Shown piece by piece: positions 54,443-62,486 of a stretch of 64,000 nucleotides of DNA. Position 1 is the stretch's first letter, and every line of letters starts with the position of its first letter. The position numbers and the translations under genes were made by a program. The notes under the pieces were generated by a model that made no database searches, was not told the origin of the DNA, and worked only from the letters and a program-made list of their open reading frames with translations. This DNA is from Flavobacteriaceae bacterium (GTDB lineage Bacteria > Bacteroidota > Bacteroidia > Flavobacteriales > Flavobacteriaceae), in contig CANGIF010000004.1 of assembly GCA_947453885.1 (NCBI GenBank), forward strand, positions 60,599 to 124,598, given 5' to 3'.

Positions 54443-54973
54443 TTATTTTATATAAATTTGTTTTAATAACGATGGTGGAATCAGTTTACCACCATAATGT
54501 GTTCTAGATTTTTCATTATTCACAGCTCTCATTCTATTTTCAATTTTGACAGCATTTACTTCATTCATTCTTATACCATTTGAAGTTCTTGCTAGTGTTG
54601 AAGTTCCTTGGTCACAATCGTATCCATGACCTAATAATTCATGGGTTAATGCATCCACAGGTTGTCTTTCCTTGCCATTAATATCCCTAATACCGTTTGG
54701 GTTGTATTCTGTAGTTGATCCTGTGGGTTTTCCTAAAAATTCTGAAACACGATTTTCAGCAGTATTGCCGTTTCCATAACTTTTATCTGAAACCTCTTCA
54801 ATTGTATGTACCTGATCGCTATTTTCAAGTGTATTAAGTCTAACAGTTAATTCCTTGTCGCCACTATTTTTAATAGTATTCAAATCTGATAATACATTTC
54901 CTATATACTCATTTTTTCCCTTGTATTCACTTCCATCTTGATCCGTTTCAGAATCTCGGAACTTTACGGAAGT
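54443..54973 (-). pseudogene. Toxin-tip fragment with a HELLGH zinc-metallopeptidase motif
   Basis: The open frame lacks an ATG near its beginning and starts directly within the end of the preceding immunity gene. It reads EYKGKNEYIGNVLSDLNTIKNSGDKEL-like sequence, then ALTHELLGHGYD and NEVNAVKIENRMR...RTHYGGK. The HExxH motif, the later Glu/Asn helix and RTHYGG resemble M91/NleD-like effector peptidases used as Rhs tips. Without its Rhs core it is a displaced cassette. A TTG at 54883 could start a 146-residue version. Confidence 0.72.
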
Positions 54974-55326
54974 TTAAATTTCACTTCTTCAATTGGTGCA
55001 CTAACATTGCTAGTATCACTGATTGATAAATTAAGGGTATCTCCTTCAGTAATTTTATAATTATTCAAATAATTAAATCTTTCATAGCCTTTTAAAACTT
55101 CTTCAACATTATTTTCAATTTTCCTAACTTGTATGGAAGATTCAGTTGTCGCATTTGAAGGCATATAATACACCTTTAGCAAATAGTTTTTATGAGGAAC
55201 TTTAATTTCTTGAACAACCTTTATTTCATCGTTAAATAATTTAAACGTTGATAATTGATAGATTACATAAAATATAAAAAGAAGAAACGCTATTCCTAAA
55301 CCGATAAAAAATTTCTTAAAACTCAT
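54964..55326 (-). CDS. Membrane-anchored candidate immunity protein
   Basis: The protein has 120 residues with one N-terminal membrane helix (FFIGLGIAFLLFIFYVIYQL) and a beta-rich soluble part. It begins two bases after the Rhs gene with the toxin-44-like tip, so it is the probable immunity partner. Family not recognised. Confidence 0.65.
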   Translation of the reverse strand: MSFKKFFIGLGIAFLLFIFYVIYQLSTFKLFNDEIKVVQEIKVPHKNYLLKVYYMPSNATTESSIQVRKIENNVEEVLKGYERFNYLNNYKITEGDTLNLSISDTSNVSAPIEEVKFKLP

Positions 55327-55328
55327 AA

Positions 55329-57296
55329 TTAATTATTTTTTTTATAATAGTTAAATCCACCAATTATCATTTGCTGGTCTCTTGGGTCATCTCCGTAAGG
55401 TGGCAACATTACTTTTTGGTCAGTCCAGATAACTCCATCTCCCCTCTGAACTGGGACTCTTTCTGTTCCATATCTTTGCCATTGAGGTTGAGATGTTCCC
55501 GCTTGCATTTGCGCTTGTCCCGCTTGTTGCAACATGAAACTTTCAGAAAACAAATTAGCCGCCTTTCCTACAGCACCAAAATGATAATTACCAATATCTG
55601 GTGAACTCATCGTGTTTCCTTGAAAACTAAATGTTGTTTTACCATCATTTCCTAAACCAAATATGGTGCTTTTATTATTTTTTAAATCCCAATCTCCATG
55701 CCCTTTAACGTGGTCTCTAAAAGTAAAAGGATTGTAAATGTCTTTTGCTTCTTTAATATTTTTATTTAAAAGATTGGCAAATATTTTATTAACATTAATT
55801 TTTCCGCCTATTTCGCCAATCTTCTCACCACCCGCAGATGTATTTTTAGAGCTATAATCTTTTTTATAATCCGCTGACGATTTTGCATTTTCATGCACAT
55901 AAACTCCATTATCTCCATCGTTATAATTACCAAGTACTGTTCCATTTTTATCTAAATGTATTGACTCAACTCCCATGCCATCAGGGTCAACAAATCTCAT
56001 TGGGTTGTCAATACAATAATTATAAGGCGACCATCTTCTATATTTTTCAGCAAGTGGGTCAATTACATTCCATCTACCAATCGCTGGGTCATAATCTCTA
56101 AAGCCATACGTGTACATATTAAGCCCCAACTCGTCTTGCAACTCCTTCCCATTGTATTTATAATTGTAACTAGTTCTAAACAGCGGCGGCACAGGTTTTA
56201 TCTTTAGTTGTTCCAGCTCTTTGACGTACATCATTTTATCGCTGTTGTAGTTGGTGTGCTTGAGTCCAAAGGGGTAATAATGGTTTTCTTCAATAATGCT
56301 AAGGTCAGTTGTGCCGGGCTTTTGGGTGTAGCTCAATCGGATGTTGCCCAAATGGTCGGTGTAGTTGTACACGTAATTAAACGGTTGTGGTTTTTGCAAA
56401 TCGGGCTCGTCTATTACTTCATCTACTGGCACACCGTCTATAACCACTTGTATCATTTTTGGTACATTACAATTAACGTAGCCTTCCGCCGTAGGAAAGA
56501 AATTTAAATAGTCGTTTTTGTATTGAAATCCGTCCATGTAGTCTGTAATGGTATGGTCGCCCGCTTGGCTGTTTTCCACAGTTTTTTGCACCTTTTGCCC
56601 CGTGGCGTTGTAAAGATAAGTAATTAAGCCAATTCCATCAAAATTTATTCTTGTTGGCAAATTCAAGTGGTTGTAAATGATTTGTGAAATGCCTTTGTTT
56701 GAATCGGCAGTCATGTTGCCGTTGGCATCGTAGCTGTAATCTGTTTGGGATAGGTTGTTGTCGTTAAATCCTTCTGGGTTGTTAGTGGAGTCGGACACAC
56801 CTACCAATCGATTGCTAGTAGTACCATCATAACTATACGTTAAGTCGTCAATCTGGTTTATCAAATCTTGACTGTCTAGTCCGCCATTGCGCTGCAAGCT
56901 CATAATGTTACCGTTTTTGTCGTACTGCAAGCTTTCGTTATAACTGTTGGTTAGCACCACTGCCTCTTGCGGTTTTTGGTACTCCGCCAAGCTCAAACGG
57001 TTCAAATTGTCGTAACTGTAAGCATATTTCCGCATTGTGTTGTCGCTACTGCTGCGCCAAAAAGTTTCGGCTATGTTGCCGTTATACAGTGCTTGTGCGG
57101 TTTCGGGCGCGTTGTAGTTTATTTTAAAAGCAAATAAATTAATCATGGTTTTATTTGATTCACTACCTAAAAAAGTTTTTAAAACAATAAAGACGACCAA
57201 ACGACCGTCTTTACTGTTGAATTTAGTTTTTAATTTAAACGAATTATCAATACGTTTTGATTTTCTAAAACCACACGATTGATTCAACTCTACCAT
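55329..57296 (-). CDS. 5'-truncated Rhs/YD-repeat polymorphic toxin (toxin-44-like tip)
   Basis: The frame has 655 residues. True Rhs sequence starts at about residue 51 (NLFAFKINYNAPETAQALYNGNIAETFW; ATG at 57146). The first 50 residues come from unrelated sequence containing a hairpin (near 57170-57210). YD repeats (YAYSYDNLNRLSLAEY, YSYDANGNM) and the Rhs core (HLGNIRLSYTQKPG to MRFVDPDGM) follow. The tip (~460-655) contains DHVKGHGDWDLKNNKSTIFG and SSPDIGNYHFGAVGKA, resembling Bacterial toxin 44. The normal export N-terminus is missing. Its ATG overlaps the HU stop codon (TAATG), so it may be translated by coupling, or it may be silent. Confidence 0.82.
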   Translation of the reverse strand: MVELNQSCGFRKSKRIDNSFKLKTKFNSKDGRLVVFIVLKTFLGSESNKTMINLFAFKINYNAPETAQALYNGNIAETFWRSSSDNTMRKYAYSYDNLNRLSLAEYQKPQEAVVLTNSYNESLQYDKNGNIMSLQRNGGLDSQDLINQIDDLTYSYDGTTSNRLVGVSDSTNNPEGFNDNNLSQTDYSYDANGNMTADSNKGISQIIYNHLNLPTRINFDGIGLITYLYNATGQKVQKTVENSQAGDHTITDYMDGFQYKNDYLNFFPTAEGYVNCNVPKMIQVVIDGVPVDEVIDEPDLQKPQPFNYVYNYTDHLGNIRLSYTQKPGTTDLSIIEENHYYPFGLKHTNYNSDKMMYVKELEQLKIKPVPPLFRTSYNYKYNGKELQDELGLNMYTYGFRDYDPAIGRWNVIDPLAEKYRRWSPYNYCIDNPMRFVDPDGMGVESIHLDKNGTVLGNYNDGDNGVYVHENAKSSADYKKDYSSKNTSAGGEKIGEIGGKINVNKIFANLLNKNIKEAKDIYNPFTFRDHVKGHGDWDLKNNKSTIFGLGNDGKTTFSFQGNTMSSPDIGNYHFGAVGKAANLFSESFMLQQAGQAQMQAGTSQPQWQRYGTERVPVQRGDGVIWTDQKVMLPPYGDDPRDQQMIIGGFNYYKKNN

Positions 57297-57676
57297 TATT
57301 TTTTGCTATAAGTGGCTAGTTTAATCATATCTTTAAACATCTTGCCAGGGCGAAAATTAATTTTTGCACCTTTTATTTTACTACTTGTTACTTCAGCTTC
57401 TGTGTCTGATGGGTTGCTTGACAAACTCATTTGAAGCGTAAAATACTCTCCCACTTTTACAATCTTCCCATTAGATAAATCTTTAGAAACCTTAGTAAGT
57501 GTACTTTCTAGCACTGCCAAAATATCCGCTTTTGACACAGTTGATGTTTCGCTTGCATAATCTGCTAAATCCTGCAAAGTTGTATCACCATCACCTACAG
57601 TTGTGGCATACCACTTTGAGGCTGCGTTCATGTCTTGAGGATTTTTCTTTTGAACGACTTTAAATTTAATTGACAT
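57296..57676 (-). CDS. HU/IHF-superfamily DNA-binding protein (HU-HIG-like)
   Basis: The protein has 126 residues, paralogous to the 19186 gene. N-terminal extension IKFKVVQKKNPQDMNAASKWYAT; helices LADYASETSTVSKADILAVLESTLTKVSKDL; then GKIVKVGEYFTLQMSLSSNP and INFRPGKMFKDMIKLA. The bend-forming arm is AEVTSSKIKGAKINFRPG. Upstream lie array D and a promoter with the same geometry as at 19115. Its stop codon overlaps the start of the truncated Rhs frame. This arrangement differs from 19186, where a terminator follows. Confidence 0.88.
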   Translation of the reverse strand: MSIKFKVVQKKNPQDMNAASKWYATTVGDGDTTLQDLADYASETSTVSKADILAVLESTLTKVSKDLSNGKIVKVGEYFTLQMSLSSNPSDTEAEVTSSKIKGAKINFRPGKMFKDMIKLATYSKK

Positions 57677-57709
57677 AATCCAAATTTTTTAAGTTACTAA
57701 TTTTTGAAG

Positions 57710-57740
57710 CAATTATACTATAATTTTTACTAATTTCAAA
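57710..57740 (-). promoter_or_regulatory. Promoter of the second HU-like gene
   Basis: On the minus strand, TTTG (57740-57737), a 19-base spacer and TATAATTG (57717-57710, one mismatch to TAnnTTTG). The -33 box directly touches the last motif of array D. Same spacing as the promoter at 19115-19145. Confidence 0.72.
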
Positions 57741-57818
57741 ACCACGTGTGCTTTTTATAAAAACCACGTGTGCTTTTACTAAAAACCTCATGTGGTTTTG
57801 TTTAAAACCTCACGTGGT
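57741..57818. repeat. Array D: four 12-bp near-palindromes at 22-bp spacing
   Basis: ACCACGTGTGCT (57741), ACCACGTGTGCT (57763), ACCTCATGTGGT (57785) and ACCTCACGTGGT (57807); starts are exactly 22 bases apart. The ideal form would be ACCxCACGTGGT-like. It has the same number, period and promoter distance as array B but a different motif. A two-motif copy exists at 52327. Confidence 0.9.
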
Positions 57819-57883
57819 TTTATTTTGAAAGATTTTTTTAATCTACCGCAGAAAAGGATTCGTGCGGGAACTAGGGGTTCAAT

Positions 57884-58177
57884 TTAATATATATTTATAT
57901 TAAATAATTCGCAGAAACAAATTATTAAACCAAAAATCATTATAAAACACCCTAAAATAATTCCATTTTGTGTACGAATATACATATCTATAAATAATCG
58001 ATTTTGAAATGCTGTTTTGCCTTCTCTCTTCATAGCTTTTGCCAATTTATATTCTTCTTTTGGGTACATTTTATGTAGCCATACGGAAAATAATACAATT
58101 AATATTCCTGTTATAATAATTAATATACCCATTTGGAAACGAGTAAAAAGTCCGAAAAACTTGAATGGTGGTATCAT
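57884..58177 (-). CDS. Small membrane protein in the Rhs cassette region
   Basis: The protein has 97 residues from the ATG at 58177, with two membrane helices (MGILIIITGILIVLFSVWL and IILGCFIMIFGLIICFCEL) around a charged loop (KMYPKEEYKLAKAMKREGK). The frame extends upstream to a TTG at 58240 (LYGSGGENPRKKSIK), which lies inside the 58225-58440 repeat and may be fused sequence. A candidate immunity protein or an orphan; no family recognised. Confidence 0.5.
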   Translation of the reverse strand: MIPPFKFFGLFTRFQMGILIIITGILIVLFSVWLHKMYPKEEYKLAKAMKREGKTAFQNRLFIDMYIRTQNGIILGCFIMIFGLIICFCELFNINIY

Positions 58178-58224
58178 ATTTTTAATAACCCTTACTTTAA
58201 TTGATTTTTTTCGTGGATTTTCTC

Positions 58225-58440
58225 CACCGCTACCATACAAATCTCTTTGTGTGGTTATATTCTTAACTTTCTAAATACAAGTCTTAATTTTCATTCCCAG
58301 TAAACACGTCCAACCAGCCAACTACTGCAAAGCTAATAAATTACAATTCCATTGGTTTATGAAATTTATAATTTCTACTCGCAGCTATTTGCTGTATAGT
58401 TTAGCATAAATGTAACTAATTATCATTTAGTAACACCTAA
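58225..58440. repeat. ~215-bp direct repeat, copy 1
   Basis: Offset of 610 bases from copy 2 at 58835-59050, with few differences. Both start at CACCGCTACCATACAAATC and end at TAGTAACACCTA. Copy 1 continues into a CGTGAGGGAGCGGGG stretch. It seems to be the junction sequence carried along when cassettes duplicate. Confidence 0.88.
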
Positions 58441-58536
58441 CACGCGATGGGATTCGTGAGGGAGCGGGGGAGTAAATGCTTAAATTAAAAAGGATTATAA
58501 ATTTTATTAGTAGTTTATTCATAAAACATTCTTTAA

Positions 58537-58788
58537 TTATTCTGCTTGAAAACATTCATAAAACAATTCTCCATTATCAAAATCAATTTCTTTTAGACTA
58601 GGAATTATCTTTTGAATTTGTGTATATTGCTCTTTGTTTATATCATATACCATAAAAACATTTGGGTCTTCATCCGTATCGACACTTAAAATATTAACTA
58701 ATTTATCAACTGACAAATCAATTTCAAAACTTTCTATATACTTTTCATCTTTTTTTTGATAAATTGCTATTTCTCTACTTACTTTCAT
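58537..58788 (-). CDS. Small acidic protein, candidate immunity protein
   Basis: The protein has 83 residues, KVSREIAIYQKKDEKYIESFEIDL, then KLVNILSVDTDEDPNVFMVYDINKEQYTQIQKIIP. Acidic, soluble, no signal. It resembles small immunity proteins of polymorphic-toxin loci (DUF7683-like), though I am not sure of the family. It lies between the two 215-bp direct repeats with no toxin next to it, so it is an orphan. Confidence 0.6.
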   Translation of the reverse strand: MKVSREIAIYQKKDEKYIESFEIDLSVDKLVNILSVDTDEDPNVFMVYDINKEQYTQIQKIIPSLKEIDFDNGELFYECFQAE

Positions 58789-58834
58789 GTTGTTGTTCTT
58801 GCTAAAATTATTTTATGGTGTAACTAAAACTCCG

Positions 58835-59050
58835 CACCGCTACCATACAAATCTCTTTGTGTGGTTATATTCTTACACTTTCTAAATACAAATCTTTATT
58901 TTCATTTCCACTAAACACGTCCAAACAGCCAACTACTGCAAAGCTAATAAATTACAATTCCATTGGTTTATGAAATTTATAATTTCTACTTGCAGCTATT
59001 TGCTGTATAGTTTAGCATAAATGTAACTAATTATCGTTTAGTAACACCTA
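58835..59050. repeat. ~215-bp direct repeat, copy 2
   Basis: See copy 1. Marks the right border of the Rhs debris; after it the sequence returns to AT-rich spacer before era. A G8 tract lies at about 59068. Confidence 0.88.
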
Positions 59051-59411
59051 CCTAACAAAATGATTTAGGGGGGGGAATAACCTTGAATATTTCAGTCATT
59101 TTTTTACAAATATATTGATTTTGTATTTCATTGCCAATAAAGGATTAAGTCAATGATTACTATGTTATTAAACACACGTATAATCACAAAAAAAATTCCT
59201 TAGTTGGAAGTGAATTTTCTCCTAGACGGAAATTTTGCTATGTAAAGAGGTATTTTTAATACTGTAAAACGCACTTTTTAAACGAAACAGAAACGATAAA
59301 TTTCGTGTTTTTTTTACTATTTTTCCCTTTTTGAAACAGCCTAAAGTAACTACGTGTTACCTTCTGATAAAAGTTACAAAATAATGTGTAACATAGTTCT
59401 TCATAAAATCA
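59051..59411. other. AT-rich spacer
   Basis: No gene or strong hairpin seen between the repeat and the era promoter. Contains a run of eight G residues near 59068, unusual at this GC content. Confidence 0.35.
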
Positions 59412-59419
59412 TACTTTTG
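59412..59419 (+). promoter_or_regulatory. -7 box of era
   Basis: TACTTTTG matches TAnnTTTG, 57 bases before the era ATG. Confidence 0.5.
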
Positions 59420-59476
59420 CACTTTATACTATTTATCATATATTTTTTTTAAATAAGCAATCATTAAAACTAAAAC

Positions 59477-60358
59477 ATGGAACACAAAGCAGGTTTTGTA
59501 AATATCATTGGAAATCCAAATGTTGGAAAATCAACTTTAATGAATGCGTTTGTGGGCGAACGTTTGTCTATAATTACTTCAAAAGCGCAAACAACCCGAC
59601 ATCGTATTTTAGGAATTGTAAATGGTGAAAATTTTCAAGTAGTTTTATCCGACACTCCCGGCATTATTAAACCTGCTTATGAAATGCAGGAATCAATGAT
59701 GAATTTTGTAAAATCGGCTTTTGAAGATGCCGATATTTTGATTTACATGGTTGAAATTGGGGAAAAAGAATTGAAAGACGACGCTTTTTTTTCTAAAATT
59801 GTCCATTCTAAAATACCTGTTTTATTGCTTTTAAATAAAATAGACACTTCCAATCAAGAACAATTAGAAGCACAAGTTGCTTTTTGGACTGAAAAAGTGC
59901 CAAATGCCGAAATAGTGCCCATTTCTGCTTTACAAAATTTTAATGTAACCGAAGTGTTTAGCAGAATTATTGCGCTTTTACCTAATTCGCCTGCCTATTA
60001 TCCCAAAGATACATTAACGGACAAGCCCGAACGTTTTTTTGTAAATGAAACTATTCGCGAAAAAATCTTGTTGAACTACAGCAAAGAAATTCCGTATGCT
60101 GTTGAAATTGAAACGGAAGAATTTGTTGAAGATGCAACTATTATTAGAATCCGATCTGTAATAATGGTGGAACGCGACACCCAAAAAGGCATTATAATTG
60201 GGCATAAAGGAGCTGCTTTAAAAAAAGTAGGGGTGGAATCTCGTGCTGATTTAGAAAAATTCTTTGGCAAACAAATTCACATTGAATTGTATGTAAAAGT
60301 GAATAAAAATTGGAGAAGTAACGCCAACATGCTTAAAAGATTTGGTTACAATCAATAG
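59477..60358 (+). CDS. era: GTPase Era
   Basis: GTPase that binds the 3' end of 16S rRNA and helps 30S ribosome maturation. It has 293 residues. G1 [15 protein letters not shown]2 region SKAQTTRHRILGI, G3 DTPGI, G4 NKID. The C-terminal KH domain has IIIGHKGAALKKVGVESRADLEKFFGKQIHIELYVKV. All core motifs are intact. Confidence 0.97.
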   Translation: MEHKAGFVNIIGNPNVGKSTLMNAFVGERLSIITSKAQTTRHRILGIVNGENFQVVLSDTPGIIKPAYEMQESMMNFVKSAFEDADILIYMVEIGEKELKDDAFFSKIVHSKIPVLLLLNKIDTSNQEQLEAQVAFWTEKVPNAEIVPISALQNFNVTEVFSRIIALLPNSPAYYPKDTLTDKPERFFVNETIREKILLNYSKEIPYAVEIETEEFVEDATIIRIRSVIMVERDTQKGIIIGHKGAALKKVGVESRADLEKFFGKQIHIELYVKVNKNWRSNANMLKRFGYNQ

Positions 60359-60364
60359 GTTGGT

Positions 60365-60850
60365 TTATTCAATAATTTTTAAAAACTGTTGTTCCAGTTC
60401 ATCCATCTGATCGGCACCTTTTTCTCGTATGTTTTTGGCAATAACGTACAATAAAAACCATAAAAACACCATTACCATCATAATTAACAAATCCGTTTGC
60501 GTGCTGTTTTTTAGCGTGAAATCAGAATAAGCTATCATACTAAAAATTAAAAACACACCTGCAATCATAAAATGTAAAAACATAAAAAAAGTCCAAAGTG
60601 TTGGGTCGGGACCAAAAAGCCCTCTGATATGTGTGGTGTTTTCAGTTGTTTTTTCAAGTTCAATGTGTAAATGGGGCGACCAATAGGCTTTTTTATCTGC
60701 AGTTACATTCATCCAAATGTGGTTGCCTTTCAGTTTCAAAACGCACTTTTTCTCGCTGTAAGTCTCAAATTTTCGACTAATTGTTTGTATGTTTTCATCC
60801 AAATCTTTATAAAACCGCAACCGAAGTCGAACCTCTTTTGAAGTATCCAT
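60365..60850 (-). CDS. Uncharacterised membrane protein between era and der
   Basis: The protein has 161 residues from the ATG at 60850; a longer frame from 60925 overlaps the der promoter region. N-terminal soluble part (~1-90, RLRLRFYKDLDENIQ, KLKGNHIWMNV, HLHIELEK), then two membrane helices (~92-115 and ~125-145: FFMFLHFMIAGVFLIFSMIAY, LLIMMVMVFLWFLLYVIA). Conserved neighbours but unknown function. Confidence 0.7.
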   Translation of the reverse strand: MDTSKEVRLRLRFYKDLDENIQTISRKFETYSEKKCVLKLKGNHIWMNVTADKKAYWSPHLHIELEKTTENTTHIRGLFGPDPTLWTFFMFLHFMIAGVFLIFSMIAYSDFTLKNSTQTDLLIMMVMVFLWFLLYVIAKNIREKGADQMDELEQQFLKIIE

Positions 60851-60925
60851 AGCTTTCTCTTTTAAATTTATAGTTATAATCTTTAGGCTAATATACAAAA
60901 AAATGGATACTATAGTATTTAACAC

Positions 60926-60933
60926 TACCTTTG
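60926..60933 (+). promoter_or_regulatory. -7 box of der
   Basis: TACCTTTG matches TAnnTTTG, 57 bases before the der ATG; the same distance as for era. Confidence 0.5.
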
Positions 60934-60989
60934 CAACCCGAAACTGCTAAGCAGTTAAACAAAGAATGAACTTATTTGAAGATTGAATT

Positions 60990-62300
60990 ATGAATAACAT
61001 TGTTGCCATTGTTGGAAGACCAAACGTAGGAAAATCTACCCTATTTAACCGATTAATAAAAAGAAGAGATGCCATTGTTGATGCTGTTTCGGGTGTAACT
61101 CGCGATAGAAATTATGGTAAAAGCGAATGGAATGGAAAGGAATTTTCAGTAATTGACACCGGTGGCTATATCAAAGGTTCTGATGATGTTTTTGAATCAG
61201 AAATTAGAAAACAAGTTGAACTAGCTATTGACGAAGCCGATGTGATTATTTTTGTTGTAGATGTTGAAGAAGGCATTACCCCAATGGACGATACGGTTGC
61301 TCGTTTATTACGAAAAGTTACAAAACCAGTTTTGCTAGCCGTAAATAAAGTAGACAACGCCATGCGCGAAAAAGATGCAATGGAGTTTTACAATTTGGGA
61401 TTGGGAGAATACTTTACTTTTGCCAGTATTTCAGGCAGTGGAACAGGAGATTTGTTAGATGCGTTAATTGATTCGTTTCCAATAAAACCAGAACCCGTTC
61501 AAGAAGAAATTGTGCTTCCTAGATTTGCCGTTGTAGGACGACCAAACGCAGGGAAATCAAGTTTTATCAATGCCCTAATTGGTCAAGACCGTTTTATGGT
61601 TACCGATATTGCTGGTACAACAAGAGACGCTATCGATACTAAATTTGACCGTTTCGGTTTTGAATTTAATTTAATTGATACTGCCGGAATTAGACGTAAA
61701 GCCAAAGTAAAAGAAGATTTAGAATTTTATTCTGTAATGCGTTCCGTTCGTGCTATTGAACATGCCGATATATGTATCTTAATCATTGATGCTACTAGAG
61801 GATTTGAAGGTCAAGATCAAAGTATTTTTTGGTTAGCCGAAAAAAACCGAAAAGGAATTGTAATCCTTGTAAACAAATGGGATTTGGTTGAAAAAGAAAC
61901 CATGTCCACACGGGATTATGAAGTTAAAATTAGAGAAGAATTAATGCCTTTTACTGATGTTCCCATTCTTTTTGTTTCGGCTTTAACGAAACAAAGATTG
62001 CTTAAAGCACTGGAAACAACTGTTCAGGTTTTTGAAAACAGAAAACAACGAATTGCTACTTCCAAATTTAACGATTATATGTTAAAGGTTATTGAAGGTT
62101 ACCCACCACCAGCTTTAAAAGGGAAATATGTAAAAATTAAATATTGTATGCAATTGCCAACTCCTACTCCTCAATTTGTGTTTTTTGCAAACATGCCTCA
62201 ATATGTAAAAGATCCTTACAAACGTTTTCTTGAAAATAAAATTAGAGAAAATTGGGATTTTTCTGGTGTGCCCATCGACATTTACATTCGAGAGAAATAG
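60990..62300 (+). CDS. der: GTPase Der (EngA)
   Basis: Essential 50S ribosome assembly GTPase with two tandem G domains. It has 436 residues. First G1 [14 protein letters not shown] (~8-21), second [14 protein letters not shown] (~184-197); both have NK(V/W)D motifs (AVNKVDN, LVNKWDL). The C-terminal KH-like domain includes [17 protein letters not shown], then [18 protein letters not shown]. Intact. Confidence 0.97.
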   Translation: MNNIVAIVGRPNVGKSTLFNRLIKRRDAIVDAVSGVTRDRNYGKSEWNGKEFSVIDTGGYIKGSDDVFESEIRKQVELAIDEADVIIFVVDVEEGITPMDDTVARLLRKVTKPVLLAVNKVDNAMREKDAMEFYNLGLGEYFTFASISGSGTGDLLDALIDSFPIKPEPVQEEIVLPRFAVVGRPNAGKSSFINALIGQDRFMVTDIAGTTRDAIDTKFDRFGFEFNLIDTAGIRRKAKVKEDLEFYSVMRSVRAIEHADICILIIDATRGFEGQDQSIFWLAEKNRKGIVILVNKWDLVEKETMSTRDYEVKIREELMPFTDVPILFVSALTKQRLLKALETTVQVFENRKQRIATSKFNDYMLKVIEGYPPPALKGKYVKIKYCMQLPTPTPQFVFFANMPQYVKDPYKRFLENKIRENWDFSGVPIDIYIREK

Positions 62301-62457
62301 AAGTTCGTTTTAAGTAGGTAGATTTTATAAGTAACCCAATGAAAACCAACTTGCTTAAAAAGAATAGGTAGTGTTTAAAAAAAGTTGAAATTGCTAAAAT
62401 GTTTAGAAAAAAATTAGTTGTTGATTATTAGTTTACTTAAAAAAGAACAAAATAAAG

Positions 62458-62465
62458 TATATTTG
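62458..62465 (+). promoter_or_regulatory. -7 box of purB
   Basis: TATATTTG matches TAnnTTTG, 21 bases before the purB ATG. Confidence 0.55.
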
Positions 62466-62486
62466 CTTCACTAAAAACCAAAAACA

